This document shows positions 27,413-36,484 of a stretch of DNA of 64,000 bases, one piece after another. The translations under genes and the position numbers were made by a program. Within the stretch, counting starts at the first letter, position 1. Every line of letters starts with the position of its first letter. Source of the DNA: Alicyclobacillus sp. SO9. GTDB taxonomy: Bacteria > Bacillota > Bacilli > Alicyclobacillales > Alicyclobacillaceae. The stretch covers positions 4,464,001-4,528,000 of the forward strand of contig NZ_CP066339.1 in assembly GCF_016406125.1 (NCBI RefSeq), in the 5' to 3' direction. The notes below the pieces were generated by a model. That model made no database searches. It worked only from the letters and a program-made list of their open reading frames with translations, and was not told the DNA's origin.

Positions 27413-28690
27413 ATGAAGTCTAGACTGGTTAATGCTCAAAATCAACGAATTGAACGAATTTCCACTACAACTCTGGTCGTCGGGATTGACATCGCCAAGG
27501 AGAAACACGCTGCACAGGCTATCAATTTTAGAGGAATCGTCCTGAACAACAAACCTGTTGTGTTCGCAAATGATCTCTCCGGTTTTGAGCATCTGGGACA
27601 GACAATCCGCAAGCTGCAGAAAGCCCACAGCATGGACAACGTCATCATAGGTATGGAAAGCACGGGACATTACTGGTTCAACCTTTCGAACTGGCTTGTG
27701 AAGCAAGGCATTGACGTTGTGCTGGTCAATCCCATGACCACAAAACGCAACAAAGAAAACAGGGATAATTCTCCCTCCAAGAACGATCCAAAGGACGCAC
27801 TCGTCATCGCTGACGTAGTCAGTCGTGGGTACTACACTCCCTTTTCTCCGAAAGAAGAAGCATTTCGCCGGATTCGAGTCGTCGTCACAAATAGAGAGCA
27901 CTGGGTCGTTGAACGTGGACGCATTGAGAATCGCATTCACCGTTGGCTGGATATCCGTTTCCCTGAATATATACAAGCCTTTGAGGACCTTTTCAGCACT
28001 CGTTCTCTAGCGACATTACGTCGGTTCCCTGCTCCTTCAGACATGTTGAAACTCACACCGGAGCGGATGGTGAAAATCTGGGGAGAGTTCATGTCCAGAC
28101 CCGGTGGCGCACGTGGAACACGTAAAGCCATGGAGCTTCTCCATCTAGCCAGACAGAGTGTTGGAGACACGGTTGCCTTGGAAGAAGACAAATGGGAACT
28201 GACGCACCTGGTGGACGAGTATGAAAGGGTCCAGAAAATTGTCGACGAGGCGGACGAGATGATTGAGAAGATACTGCCTGAGATTCCTGGCGCCGATCTC
28301 ATTCGGTCTGCCGGCGCAACGATTCCTGCAACGGCTGCCATTTTAGCCTTTGGCGGTGATCTAAGTCAGTTGTCACACGGAAACCAATTGCTACGAAAAG
28401 CAGGATTGAACTTAGCGGAGCGAACTTCGGGCAAGTACAAGGGTCAAATCAAACTCACAAAGCGGGGAAATTCTCTGCTACGCAAGCACTTGTACTTCAC
28501 TGTCTTTCACCTGCTGTCATATAACCAAGCGTTTCAAGCCCTGCATGCTCACAACATCGAAGTAAAACGGATGACAAAGATGCAATCCATGATGAAGCTC
28601 ATCGGGAAGCTGGCTCGAATGCTTGTAGCCATGGTAAGGACAGGAGAAAAATTCAGTCAAGATAAAGCACAATTCTCAATAGCAGCTTAA
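27413..28690 (+). CDS. IS110-family transposase
   Basis: 425 residues. The N-terminal RuvC-like DEDD domain begins VVGIDIAKEKHAAQA (Asp26), followed by GMESTGHYWFNL and KNDPKDALVIADV. The C-terminal Tnp_20 domain has IPGADLIRSAGATIPATAAI and LLRKAGLNLAERTSGKYKG, with the conserved Ser of this family probably in this part. Start ATG 27413 with GGAGG. The ORF is intact, so the element may be active. Confidence 0.9.
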   Translation: MKSRLVNAQNQRIERISTTTLVVGIDIAKEKHAAQAINFRGIVLNNKPVVFANDLSGFEHLGQTIRKLQKAHSMDNVIIGMESTGHYWFNLSNWLVKQGIDVVLVNPMTTKRNKENRDNSPSKNDPKDALVIADVVSRGYYTPFSPKEEAFRRIRVVVTNREHWVVERGRIENRIHRWLDIRFPEYIQAFEDLFSTRSLATLRRFPAPSDMLKLTPERMVKIWGEFMSRPGGARGTRKAMELLHLARQSVGDTVALEEDKWELTHLVDEYERVQKIVDEADEMIEKILPEIPGADLIRSAGATIPATAAILAFGGDLSQLSHGNQLLRKAGLNLAERTSGKYKGQIKLTKRGNSLLRKHLYFTVFHLLSYNQAFQALHAHNIEVKRMTKMQSMMKLIGKLARMLVAMVRTGEKFSQDKAQFSIAA

Positions 28691-28720
28691 GTCGTCTACC
28701 GCAACCAAACACGTAGGTTG

Positions 28721-29048
28721 GCTCATTCGCAGGATTTCACAAAGAAAGCACGGAGTACCGAGATTATTGCACTTTAGGGCATAGACCCGTTCCGTTAACG
28801 TTGATCGGACTCCACACCTTGGACAGATAGGACGAAGGAATGAAAGGGCATAGACCCATTGAGATATGGGAGTGTGAATCCCGAGGATCTTGTGGAGAGA
28901 GTCGTGCAGTAAAGCTATTTATGGAAGATGCTGTGAAATAAGACCGCACCTTTTGTTCCTGCATACTCTCAAGCGGATCTCCCTAGGCGGAATATCTACT
29001 TATCCTTACTCCATCCGAAACCAGGTAAATGAAATCCTGCGAATGAGC
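28721..29048. repeat. 19-bp inverted repeat and internal direct repeat downstream of IS110 transposase
   Basis: GCTCATTCGCAGGATTTCA (28721-28739) recurs exactly inverted at 29,030-29,048. Between them AGGGCATAGACCC occurs twice (28,776-28,788 and 28,845-28,857). There is no ORF. This non-coding block is a candidate for a structured RNA or recombination site of the IS. Confidence 0.65.
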
Positions 29049-29102
29049 GAGCATTCGTGAGAAAGACCTTACTCTACGAGGGAGTTTAATATGAGCGCCC
29101 CT

Positions 29103-29702
29103 TTATAAATTCAACTCTTCCTTGTGGCTTTCAATAAATTCATCTTTCGTTAATCCGAATAAAATAAAATCCATATACTTCCCATTTATATAAGCAACCT
29201 GCCGACGCACACCTTCTTGAATACACCCAAGTCTTTTCATCATCTTAGCTGAAGCATCATTTCCTTCAAGAATATAGTCATTGAATTTATGAAGCCTCCG
29301 TTCAAGGAATGCATACTTTAATAGAATCTTCATCGCTCTGGTACCATAACCCATACCACGGTTCCCTTTATCAATTAGAGTTCCGATACTGAACGTTCCA
29401 TTTCTCTCGTCAACATTATTTAAATTAATTTCACCTACGCTGTTACCTTCAAAATCCTCAATAATAAACATTAATCTTCCGCTTTTTGACGAAAAATCAG
29501 CATTTTCCTCTACAAATCTTTTTGAACCTGTAATAGTAGGTGGTAGCACAGTAGAACATTCTAAAAGACGACGTACAGAAGTTTCAAACGTTCCAATATA
29601 TTCTCTTCCCCAATCTTCTGGATGTATTGCACGTAGTCTAACTTTATCGTCCTGCCAAAAGTAGTCACTATAATCAATTTTAAATATTTTATCTTCCAAC
29701 AA
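29103..29702 (-). CDS. GNAT acetyltransferase (RimJ type)
   Basis: 199 residues. VRLRAIHPEDWGREYIGTFE at the start, FSIGTLIDKGNRGMGYGTRA as the acetyl-CoA loop, and FNDYILEGNDASAKMMKRLG then a C-terminal DFILFGLTKDEF. The start is one of two tandem TTG codons after GGGGGAG. The gene is AT-richer than its neighbours, which suggests transfer. It lies between an IS110 and a group II intron. Confidence 0.8.
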   Translation of the reverse strand: MLEDKIFKIDYSDYFWQDDKVRLRAIHPEDWGREYIGTFETSVRRLLECSTVLPPTITGSKRFVEENADFSSKSGRLMFIIEDFEGNSVGEINLNNVDERNGTFSIGTLIDKGNRGMGYGTRAMKILLKYAFLERRLHKFNDYILEGNDASAKMMKRLGCIQEGVRRQVAYINGKYMDFILFGLTKDEFIESHKEELNL

Positions 29703-29858
29703 TATCTCCCCCTAATCGTTGTACATTAACTTAATTTTAACGAAAATCAGAATAAAGATGGGTCCTAAATCAGAATTTGAGAGGAACTGTAGAGTAGAGG
29801 ACTGGGTGCCCAGCCTCCGGGTAGAGAGGCCACCCGGTTGGTGGCCCGAACCCCCACG

Positions 29859-29891
29859 GAACCCGGCGTGCGGAACTACCGCACCGGGCTC
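29859..29891 (-). ncRNA. Group II intron domain V
   Basis: A 33-base hairpin reading GAGCCCGGTGCGG, tetraloop-like TAGT, CCGCACGCCGGGTTC. The length, the AGC-like base and the bulge position match domain V, the catalytic core of group II ribozymes. It sits directly after the reverse transcriptase stop codon. Confidence 0.75.
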
Positions 29892-29904
29892 TTCAGAGAT
29901 GGCT

Positions 29905-30927
29905 TCACAGCATGGCGTACATCTTCATCTGACTATACGGGATGAAAATCTTGGGTCGCACTAGTGGAAACAATTCTTGAATCCGTTTGAACTCCTCCCA
30001 TGTCACCCTGCTCTTCTGGCTCCTACTGCTGAGCATTTTTCGCCAGTACTTCTCGACGGCAACATACACCTTGATGAGCCATTTCAGGTTGCCGGCCATT
30101 CCATAATACGCATAGTGTCCTCGAAGTATCTGGTTGATTTGGCGGGATTGCTCCTCAAGTGACTGGTGTCGAATTCTCCGCATCGTTTCCTGCACTTTCG
30201 AAAGACTACGCTTGATTCGTTGCTTCTCCGTTTTCCTGCCCACCATAAAATTGCCCTTTCGATTCCGCGTGCAATAGTGGGTGAAGCCAAGGAAGTAGAG
30301 CGTTTCTGGCTTCTTCCTCCCCTTGGATGCCGCGTACTTACTGGCAAATCTCCCAAATTCAATGAGCCGAGTCTTACTGGTTTCGAGCTCAAGTTTGAAC
30401 TTGTTTAGTCGCAGACGCAGTGCCTTTTGAAAGCGCAAAGCGTCACTTCGATATTGGAAGCACACAATGAAATCATCAATGTATCGAATGAGATAGGCTT
30501 CACCCCTCAGGCGCGGTTTTATCGCCTTTTCAAACCATAGGTCCAGCACATAGTGAAGATATAGATTACTCAGCAGGACACTGATGGACCCGCCCTGTGG
30601 CGTTCCCTCTTCACTTGCCGTGATGATACCATCCTCCAGGACTCCGGTTTTCAACCATCGGCGAATAAGGGATAATATTCGTGGGTCTCCGATTCGATGC
30701 TCTACGAATTTCATCATCCACCCATGGTCCAAGCTCCCGAAGAAGTTCTTTAGGTCTGCTTCTAGCACCCAGCCTACTTTCTTTCCACCAATGATTTCAT
30801 TCAAGGTCGCAAGGGCATTATGCTGTCCTCGTCCAGGTCTTCCCCCAAAGGAACAGTTTAGGAAATCATGTTCATAGATAGCTGAAAGCACTTCGGTCAC
30901 GCTTCTTTGCAGTGCGCGGTCTGCCAC
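29905..30927 (-). pseudogene. ltrA: Group II intron reverse transcriptase, C-terminal part
   Basis: Carries RT motifs from ADRALQRSVTEVL onward: FGGRPGRGQHNAL, DLKNFFGSLDH, GTPQGGSISVLLSNLYL, YLIRYIDDFIVCF (YIDD catalytic box), LGFTHY and the maturase or thumb region. A methionine-like codon at 30,954 lies in foreign sequence, so no native start exists. Joined to the part at 33,898-34,296 it forms one continuous RT. Confidence 0.85.
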
Positions 30928-30941
30928 TGCGGGGACGGTCA

Positions 30942-31250
30942 GTGCAAAATGCACTTCAGCCCAATTCTCTTTCGGAATCTGTAACTATCACTCATCCATT
31001 TCATCCACTCCATGGGCAGACCTTTACTCTGCTCAAAATCAAACACGTCAATGGGATCCCACTGTATTCACTTCAAACAGACTCCAGTGTAATTTGTGTT
31101 CCAGAATCCTGGACGGACCGGCATCGTCCTCAGGATACTAAGCCAGTCACACCATTCAACGGGTTGGACTTAAAGGAATTAGTTGAACTCCTTCGGAGCT
31201 TAGATGATTCCTCTGTCTCAACAGCGAATTTAATTGACAATTCCAAATGA
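30942..31250 (+). CDS. DUF5372-like protein of the recombinase element
   Basis: About 102 residues from GTG 30942. SVTITHPFHPLHGQTFTLLK is the family hallmark, followed by YSLQTDSSVICVPESWTDRH. The function is unknown; it regularly accompanies DUF6788 and large serine recombinases. Upstream GGGGA is a weak ribosome binding site, so the start is uncertain. Confidence 0.65.
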   Translation: MQNALQPNSLSESVTITHPFHPLHGQTFTLLKIKHVNGIPLYSLQTDSSVICVPESWTDRHRPQDTKPVTPFNGLDLKELVELLRSLDDSSVSTANLIDNSK

Positions 31251-31268
31251 AGGAGGTAATTTCTTATT

Positions 31269-31631
31269 ATGAACACTACTGATAAGAATAAGTCACCTAG
31301 AAGATTTAAATCTGTTCCTTCTCAGGAACTCAAAGAACGAAAACTGCAACTATTGGAGGCGTTGCCACCTATGGGCCATGTTCTCCGCGGTTCCCTTATC
31401 ACTCGGCAGGTGAAGTGTGGCAAGCCAACCTGTCACTGTGCTACTGGCGCTGGTCATAAAAGTTTGTACTTGTCATCTTTTTACCATGGTAAAACCCATA
31501 TGGATTACGTTCCTGCAGCCTGGGAGCAGCAGGTACGAGCCGGACTTGAAAATTTTGAGGTCGCACAGGACATTCTCTCGGAACTGACTGAGCTCAACCT
31601 GGAACTACTTCGACGCCGAGATAACGAATAG
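31269..31631 (+). CDS. DUF6788-like protein of the recombinase element
   Basis: 120 residues. The central motif RGSLITRQVKCGKPTCHCAT carries a CxxxxCxC-type metal-binding pattern, then YLSSFYHGKTHMDYVP. ATG 31269 has AAGGAGG upstream. Probably a small accessory DNA-binding or structural protein of the element; the role is not established. Confidence 0.7.
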   Translation: MNTTDKNKSPRRFKSVPSQELKERKLQLLEALPPMGHVLRGSLITRQVKCGKPTCHCATGAGHKSLYLSSFYHGKTHMDYVPAAWEQQVRAGLENFEVAQDILSELTELNLELLRRRDNE

Positions 31632-31783
31632 TTCATCGGCCTCGTCGGAGGGGATATTAGTGACTAGTTCAGCATTAGCCGCATTGGTCGGAAATGATGC
31701 ACAGAGCGTGGACGAGCTCATCACGGTCGTCGCTGGGATGGTGCGTTCGTGCCTTGCGGCAATGCATGAGGAGGAACAAATTC

Positions 31784-33826
31784 ATGACGACAATACCGTC
31801 GAAAGTTCACCCAGAACACCTGAAGAGAACAGCGATTGTGTACATTCGTCAGTCGACCATAGCCCAAGTTCGGTTTCACCGGGAGAGCACGGAACGCCAG
31901 TATGCCCTTCGGGAGAGAGCTCTCACCCTAGGATGGGCTTCGGAACAAATTCAGGTGATCGACGAAGACCTCGGAATTTCAGGGTCTGGCCGTTCTCAGC
32001 GCTTGGGCTTCCAAAACCTTGTGGCTCAAGTCTCACTTGGCGAAGTTGGCGCCATCTTTGGTCTGGAGATTTCCCGCTTAGCACGTTCTTCAGCAGATCT
32101 ACTGCGTCTGCTCGAACTCTGCGGATTATTCAACACAATCGTAGTGGATGAAGACGGCATCTACGACATGCGAGATTTTAATGACCGGTTAATTCTCGGC
32201 TTCAAAGGAACCATGAGCGAAGCAGAACTGCATTTCCTGCGTGCTCGGCTAATCGGTGGCAAGAAGAACAAAGCGAAAAAAGGTGAACTCCGCTTTCCGC
32301 TGCCCGTTGGATATGTGTACGACACCACCGGACAGACAGTTTTGGATCCGGACGAAGAGGTCCAAACTGCTGTTCACAATGTATTTCATGCATTTCGTAC
32401 GACAGGCAGCGCCTACGGCGTAGTTCAGTTCTTTGCCCAAAACGGCCTCCGGTTTCCAAAACGAGCCTACGGTGGTGCTTGGGCTGGAAAACTCGTTTGG
32501 GCAACACTGAACCACAGCCGAGTTTTAGGGATCCTATACAATCCTGCATATGCAGGGGCCTATGTATATGGTCGGTATCGAGACCAAAAGCGCGTGAATC
32601 CACAAGGACTGTTTATTCATCACACCGTGCTCCTTCCCCGTGAGGAGTGGGAAGTTTTCATTCCAGATCATCACCCAGGCTATATCACGTGGGAGGAATA
32701 TGAGAGAAATCTAAAGCAGCTACATTCGAACCGTACCAACCTTGAGAAAAGCGGAGCAGCACGAGAAGGCACAGCTCTACTTCAAGGACTCGTTATATGT
32801 GGAAAATGTGGTCGCCGCATGAGTGTACGCTACACCAGCAACGGAGGAATCCATCCACATTATGAATGTAAAGGGCGGTGGGAACACGGACACCGCGCCA
32901 CTTGCACTACCGTGCCGGCGTTGAAAATCGACCAAGCTATCTCAGAGCGTCTGTTGCAGGCCATGCAACCCGCTGAATTAGAGCTTGCTCTACAGGTAAT
33001 GGACAAACTGCTGCATGAAGAAGATGATGTAGATAAGGGCTGGAAGTTATCTCTAGAACGAGCACGCTACGAAGCAGACCGAGCGGAGAGGCAATACCAA
33101 CAGGTAGAACCAGAAAATCGCCTAGTAGCGCGTAGTCTTGAGGTAAGATGGAACGAAAAGCTCGCCGAATTGGCAGAACTTCAGGAACAGTACACCCAGT
33201 ATGTAGATCGACGTAGTTGGCGGCCTACAGAACACGACAAAGCGGAGATTTTAAGCCTTGCGAAGGAATTACCTCGAATTTGGTCCAAATCATCCACTAC
33301 ACCCAAGGACCGCAAACGCATTCTTCGCCTACTCGTTGAAGATGTGACCATAGTTGCTGAGGCAAGAAACCCGAATGTCCGACTTGGCTTGCGCTGGCGC
33401 AACCAACATTGCGAAGAACTATGGGTGCGTAAGCCGCTGCCACCACATATAGCAACGAAACATTCATCTGAGACCGTTGAGCTCGTTCGCAGGTTAGCCG
33501 AAACGATGATAGACCGCCAGATTGTAAAGTATTTAAACGAATCAGGTATACGCACATCAGGTGGCAGGATGTTCACGCTTGACTCCATCAAGTGGATTCG
33601 CTACGTACACCGCATTCCTGGATATACTTCACAACGCCGTGGTTTATCCGTCAAACAAGTTGCGGAACGACTCAAAGTGACTTCAGGGGTTGTCTACTAC
33701 TGGCTCAACCGTGGCATTCTTACGGGCACGAAAGTGGCTCCAGGCTGTCCATGGGACATTCAACTAGATGACCGAAAGGAGGTCGAACTGCGCAAGCGAG
33801 TCCAGGAATCTAGCCATTTAAATTAA
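31784..33826 (+). CDS. Large serine recombinase
   Basis: 680 residues from ATG 31784 (GAGGAGG upstream). The resolvase domain has YIRQST with catalytic Ser24 and EISRLARSSADL. A recombinase domain (about 150-290) precedes the zinc ribbon LVICGKCGRRMSVRY...CKGRW and a coiled coil near 410-470. The C-terminal helix-turn-helix SVKQVAERLKVTSGVVYYWL closes the protein. It drives integration and excision of the surrounding 3-kb element. A GTG-started frame at 31,660 with its own GGAGGGG runs into this gene in another frame; I do not call it. Confidence 0.9.
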   Translation: MTTIPSKVHPEHLKRTAIVYIRQSTIAQVRFHRESTERQYALRERALTLGWASEQIQVIDEDLGISGSGRSQRLGFQNLVAQVSLGEVGAIFGLEISRLARSSADLLRLLELCGLFNTIVVDEDGIYDMRDFNDRLILGFKGTMSEAELHFLRARLIGGKKNKAKKGELRFPLPVGYVYDTTGQTVLDPDEEVQTAVHNVFHAFRTTGSAYGVVQFFAQNGLRFPKRAYGGAWAGKLVWATLNHSRVLGILYNPAYAGAYVYGRYRDQKRVNPQGLFIHHTVLLPREEWEVFIPDHHPGYITWEEYERNLKQLHSNRTNLEKSGAAREGTALLQGLVICGKCGRRMSVRYTSNGGIHPHYECKGRWEHGHRATCTTVPALKIDQAISERLLQAMQPAELELALQVMDKLLHEEDDVDKGWKLSLERARYEADRAERQYQQVEPENRLVARSLEVRWNEKLAELAELQEQYTQYVDRRSWRPTEHDKAEILSLAKELPRIWSKSSTTPKDRKRILRLLVEDVTIVAEARNPNVRLGLRWRNQHCEELWVRKPLPPHIATKHSSETVELVRRLAETMIDRQIVKYLNESGIRTSGGRMFTLDSIKWIRYVHRIPGYTSQRRGLSVKQVAERLKVTSGVVYYWLNRGILTGTKVAPGCPWDIQLDDRKEVELRKRVQESSHLN

Positions 33827-33897
33827 GCAGCATACTATGAATTTTGTTAATAGCGCTCTAAGTCCAAAACCTTATTGGGAGGCATGTAGTATGAATT

Positions 33898-34296
33898 CAC
33901 CGTCGGTATACCGAGCGGGCGTTTTTCTTTGGGCTTGTTGTGCTTCGGGATAAATACTCTTCGTACCGGACTGGATATATACGAGCGAAGTGCATGTTTG
34001 ACTTCTTCCCGAAGTTGCTCCCTTGCTTCCTGCGTGGTGTAATCCTTCTTCGTCATGTCATCTACTCCGGGTGTAAGCGCACCTGAGTTACTGAGGACGT
34101 TCTCAATTGAATTATCAATCCAGACATTCCATCTCAGCAGATAATGCAGTCTTGAAAAAGGTCGCTGTTCCAAAGATTTTCGTGCAAGGCGCGTTTGTGT
34201 TTCGAACCTCTTTCTCTCCTGTACGGAGGATTGAGTGATGGTAGAAGAAATCGCAATCACTCCCGTTTTGGGGAGTCCTACTTTACTTGCGCGCAC
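33898..34296 (-). pseudogene. ltrA: Group II intron reverse transcriptase, N-terminal part
   Basis: About 130 residues: KRFETQTRLARKSLEQRPFS, then GALTPGVDDMTKKDY (RT-0 region) and RRVFIPKHNKPKEKRPLGIP (RT-1). The frame breaks into the recombinase element right after PTV. The natural start may be downstream of ATG 34296, near the GGAGAG at about 34,220. Confidence 0.8.
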
Positions 34297-34513
34297 CCTA
34301 CTTCAAACTGGAACCCTTCGCCATGTAATGGGCTTTCCCCATCTCCGACTACTACGGTTCCTCCGTCCCGACGCATTCACTTCAACGTAGCTGTCCATCC
34401 CAACCGGGACGAATGAGTCGGTTCCCATGTTCACTGTGTACAGTCTCGTCTGCCTTAGCTTTCGATCACGCTTGGCCATGCACCTAATCTCCTTTTCAAC
34501 ATTATTACCCTGT

Positions 34514-36472
34514 TTAGGAGCGTTCTAATGTCGGTTTTAATCCAAATTCCAGAATACGTACGACAGCTTTACGTACTTCACGTAATCCTTGGTCTGTTTT
34601 TAGCTGTAACAAGTTCTCTCTGTTTGATCTCTTTTGCTCCAGGTACCACTCATACAGATCTGGGAAATGGCTCTTCATCCACTTCTTGTGTCGCCCCATT
34701 GATTCAAAGAATTCTCGATCCGTCCATGAATCATCCAAACCATATTTGCTGGATACGAATTTTTGAGCACGCTGCCAGTAGAAATCTTTAGTGCTATCAA
34801 TCTCCTGTTGAACTTGCGCTTCCGTTATTGATTTTGACAATTTGTACGTCACTAATGTGCCAGGAGAATAACCTAACACTTCTGCAATGGACGGAACGCT
34901 AATATCTTCCCCTGTTATTTTTCTGCTACTTATCTCGTCAACAACCTTCTTAGTAACTTGATCAATAGCTTTGGGACCTTCGATAGGTTCGCTTCCGCGC
35001 TGCAGTTCTTGAAAAAGAAACTCTTGTACCTCTGGTGTATAGTAATGTTGCCAGTATACTTTTTGGCTCCATCCGTACTTTTCACGCGCGGTATGAATCA
35101 TGGATCCCGATTGTTCATAAACACTTCGGATACACTCCAAAGAATCCATTTCCAACATCTGTTGTTCTGTTGCGGTCCATTTAGGCTCTAGCATGCCACA
35201 GGCCAAAAAATATCCCTGTATCTTGCTCATTTTGTGACGGCTAATATCGAACGTTCGAGCAAGCGACTTAGCAGAATGTCCCTTGTTCAAGAGTGGAATG
35301 ACTCTTGACCATGCCAACGTAATAAGATCCTCACATTCGCACCACTCTCCCGAGCTACCGCCAAAACCATAAATTAAATAACAGTTCATGCAGATGTAAG
35401 GGTCTGTGAACTTCTTGCCCTCATGTGAGTATTGCGAGCGCGAGTAGTTTAGTGGCTGTAGTGAATCCCGTCGTTGAAAATGTGCACACCAGGGGGCTAA
35501 ACATCGGAAGTCGTCATCTGAAGTGGCAGCGACCTCTGTGTGCATGCTTAAGATAGATTGAGCAAATGTCACGGGAATGGTCAGGTTTCCGAACTGCTTT
35601 GCGGTAAGGGCACTTATTCTTAATAATGATAACGCCGTCCCAATCGATGGACGATAGCGCTTTGTCTTTTTATGTCCTAGGTAGTCCGGTTGTCTAATAA
35701 ACCTAAGCAGTCCGCGAACGTAGTCCTGTGATAATCCGTCTACCCTCTCAAATTCAAAGACTGTTTCAAAGTTTTGTGCGACAAACAGGAGAGCGATACC
35801 CAAATCTACGCGCGTATTTCCGGTGGACTTAGGAACGACCTGTGCACTGGGGTCTAGTAGGTGTTTCCAGTCCTCTACATATCGCTTTTGGACTTGCAAG
35901 ACATGAGAAGCGGCCTTTTCGTAGCTGGCCCCTGCGAGAAATTCCCCACAGAAGGCACAAGTTCCCGTCCCTAAAGATTCATGCATGTAGGGCTGCCTCT
36001 TTCCACACATCGGACATTTATTTGTCAGATAGATGTGGTGGTCTGTACAAATTTCTATTTCGGTTATCTGCCACATGCGTTTAAATGCCGTAGCGTCGTA
36101 CAAACACATTGGACAAAATCTACGTGTGGTGGTGGTTACAGTCCCTTGCATGAAACTGCGAGTTATAGCGGTGGAGTCATCTTCTCTGTCTCGAAACTGA
36201 CTGAACAGAGGTTCGAATGTCATATAAAACATGTCATCAATGTGTAGGCCAAGAATGTCAACCAATAGTTGCACATCGCAGACACGCCATGGATTCATAT
36301 CAAGTTGAGAGGCATCTTTAAAGTGCATAACTTGGTACTTTGTATTCACATACGAACACAGGTCAATTGCTAGAACACGATTGATGCTTCCCACTCTCAT
36401 GATGTAACTCGTTAGTGTTTCATCTTGAACGGGCATAGGTAATCTACTCAAATAATTATTTACGAGTCTCAC
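34514..36472 (-). CDS. tniQ: TniQ/TnsD-like target selector A
   Basis: 652 residues. The N-terminal TniQ domain begins PVQDETLTSYIMRVGSIN. A zinc-binding region follows: RFCPMCL, CTDHHIYLTNKCPMCGKRQ and CAFCGEF (about 118-175). A second CxxC-rich block reads CLAPWCAHFQRRD and CMNCYLIYG. The C-terminal 300 residues with repeated helix-turn-helix-like segments (AKSLARTFDISRHKMSKIQG) suggest TnsD-type DNA binding. TniQ proteins select the target site and recruit TnsC. Last gene of the tnsB-tnsC-rve-tniQ-tniQ operon, 12 bases after its paralogue. A closely related but broken copy is at 49,722-51,753. Confidence 0.85.
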   Translation of the reverse strand: MRLVNNYLSRLPMPVQDETLTSYIMRVGSINRVLAIDLCSYVNTKYQVMHFKDASQLDMNPWRVCDVQLLVDILGLHIDDMFYMTFEPLFSQFRDREDDSTAITRSFMQGTVTTTTRRFCPMCLYDATAFKRMWQITEIEICTDHHIYLTNKCPMCGKRQPYMHESLGTGTCAFCGEFLAGASYEKAASHVLQVQKRYVEDWKHLLDPSAQVVPKSTGNTRVDLGIALLFVAQNFETVFEFERVDGLSQDYVRGLLRFIRQPDYLGHKKTKRYRPSIGTALSLLRISALTAKQFGNLTIPVTFAQSILSMHTEVAATSDDDFRCLAPWCAHFQRRDSLQPLNYSRSQYSHEGKKFTDPYICMNCYLIYGFGGSSGEWCECEDLITLAWSRVIPLLNKGHSAKSLARTFDISRHKMSKIQGYFLACGMLEPKWTATEQQMLEMDSLECIRSVYEQSGSMIHTAREKYGWSQKVYWQHYYTPEVQEFLFQELQRGSEPIEGPKAIDQVTKKVVDEISSRKITGEDISVPSIAEVLGYSPGTLVTYKLSKSITEAQVQQEIDSTKDFYWQRAQKFVSSKYGLDDSWTDREFFESMGRHKKWMKSHFPDLYEWYLEQKRSNRENLLQLKTDQGLREVRKAVVRILEFGLKPTLERS

Positions 36473-36484
36473 ATCCTCGTTTCC

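Larger units (their letters stand above)
27300..29050 (+). mobile_element. IS110-family element (approximate limits)
   Basis: Contains one DEDD transposase gene with long non-coding stretches on both sides: about 110 bases upstream with a hairpin at 27,347-27,409, and about 360 bases downstream bounded by a 19-base inverted repeat. IS110 elements lack classic terminal repeats, so the exact ends cannot be read from one copy. Confidence 0.7.
30926..33898 (+). mobile_element. Large serine-recombinase element inserted in the intron ORF
   Basis: Left junction CTGCCAC|TGCGG (30,921-30,932) and right junction TTCAC|CGTCGG (33,896-33,906). Both sides keep CAC, so the exchange lies within or beside this trinucleotide. 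It carries DUF5372, DUF6788 and recombinase genes, a combination seen in other Bacillota elements. Removing it gives IPTV-ADRALQ in frame, the normal RT sequence. Confidence 0.85.
29820..34483 (-). mobile_element. Group II intron interrupted by a serine-recombinase element (limits approximate)
   Basis: On the minus strand: a candidate 5' end GTGCATGG at 34,483, a reverse transcriptase ORF in two parts (34,296-33,898 and 30,927-29,905), then a domain V hairpin at 29,891-29,859 and a GC-rich domain VI-like hairpin (GGGCCACC/GGGTGGCC). The 3' end is probably CTCTACCC near 29,820. The interruption is 30,926-33,898. The intron lies just downstream of the tniQ gene at 34,514. Confidence 0.7.

Noticed and set aside
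31660-32151. GTG-started frame with a good GGAGGGG before the recombinase
   Set aside because: Beyond about 40 residues it runs inside the recombinase gene in another frame and is low complexity; at most a short leader coupled to recombinase translation.
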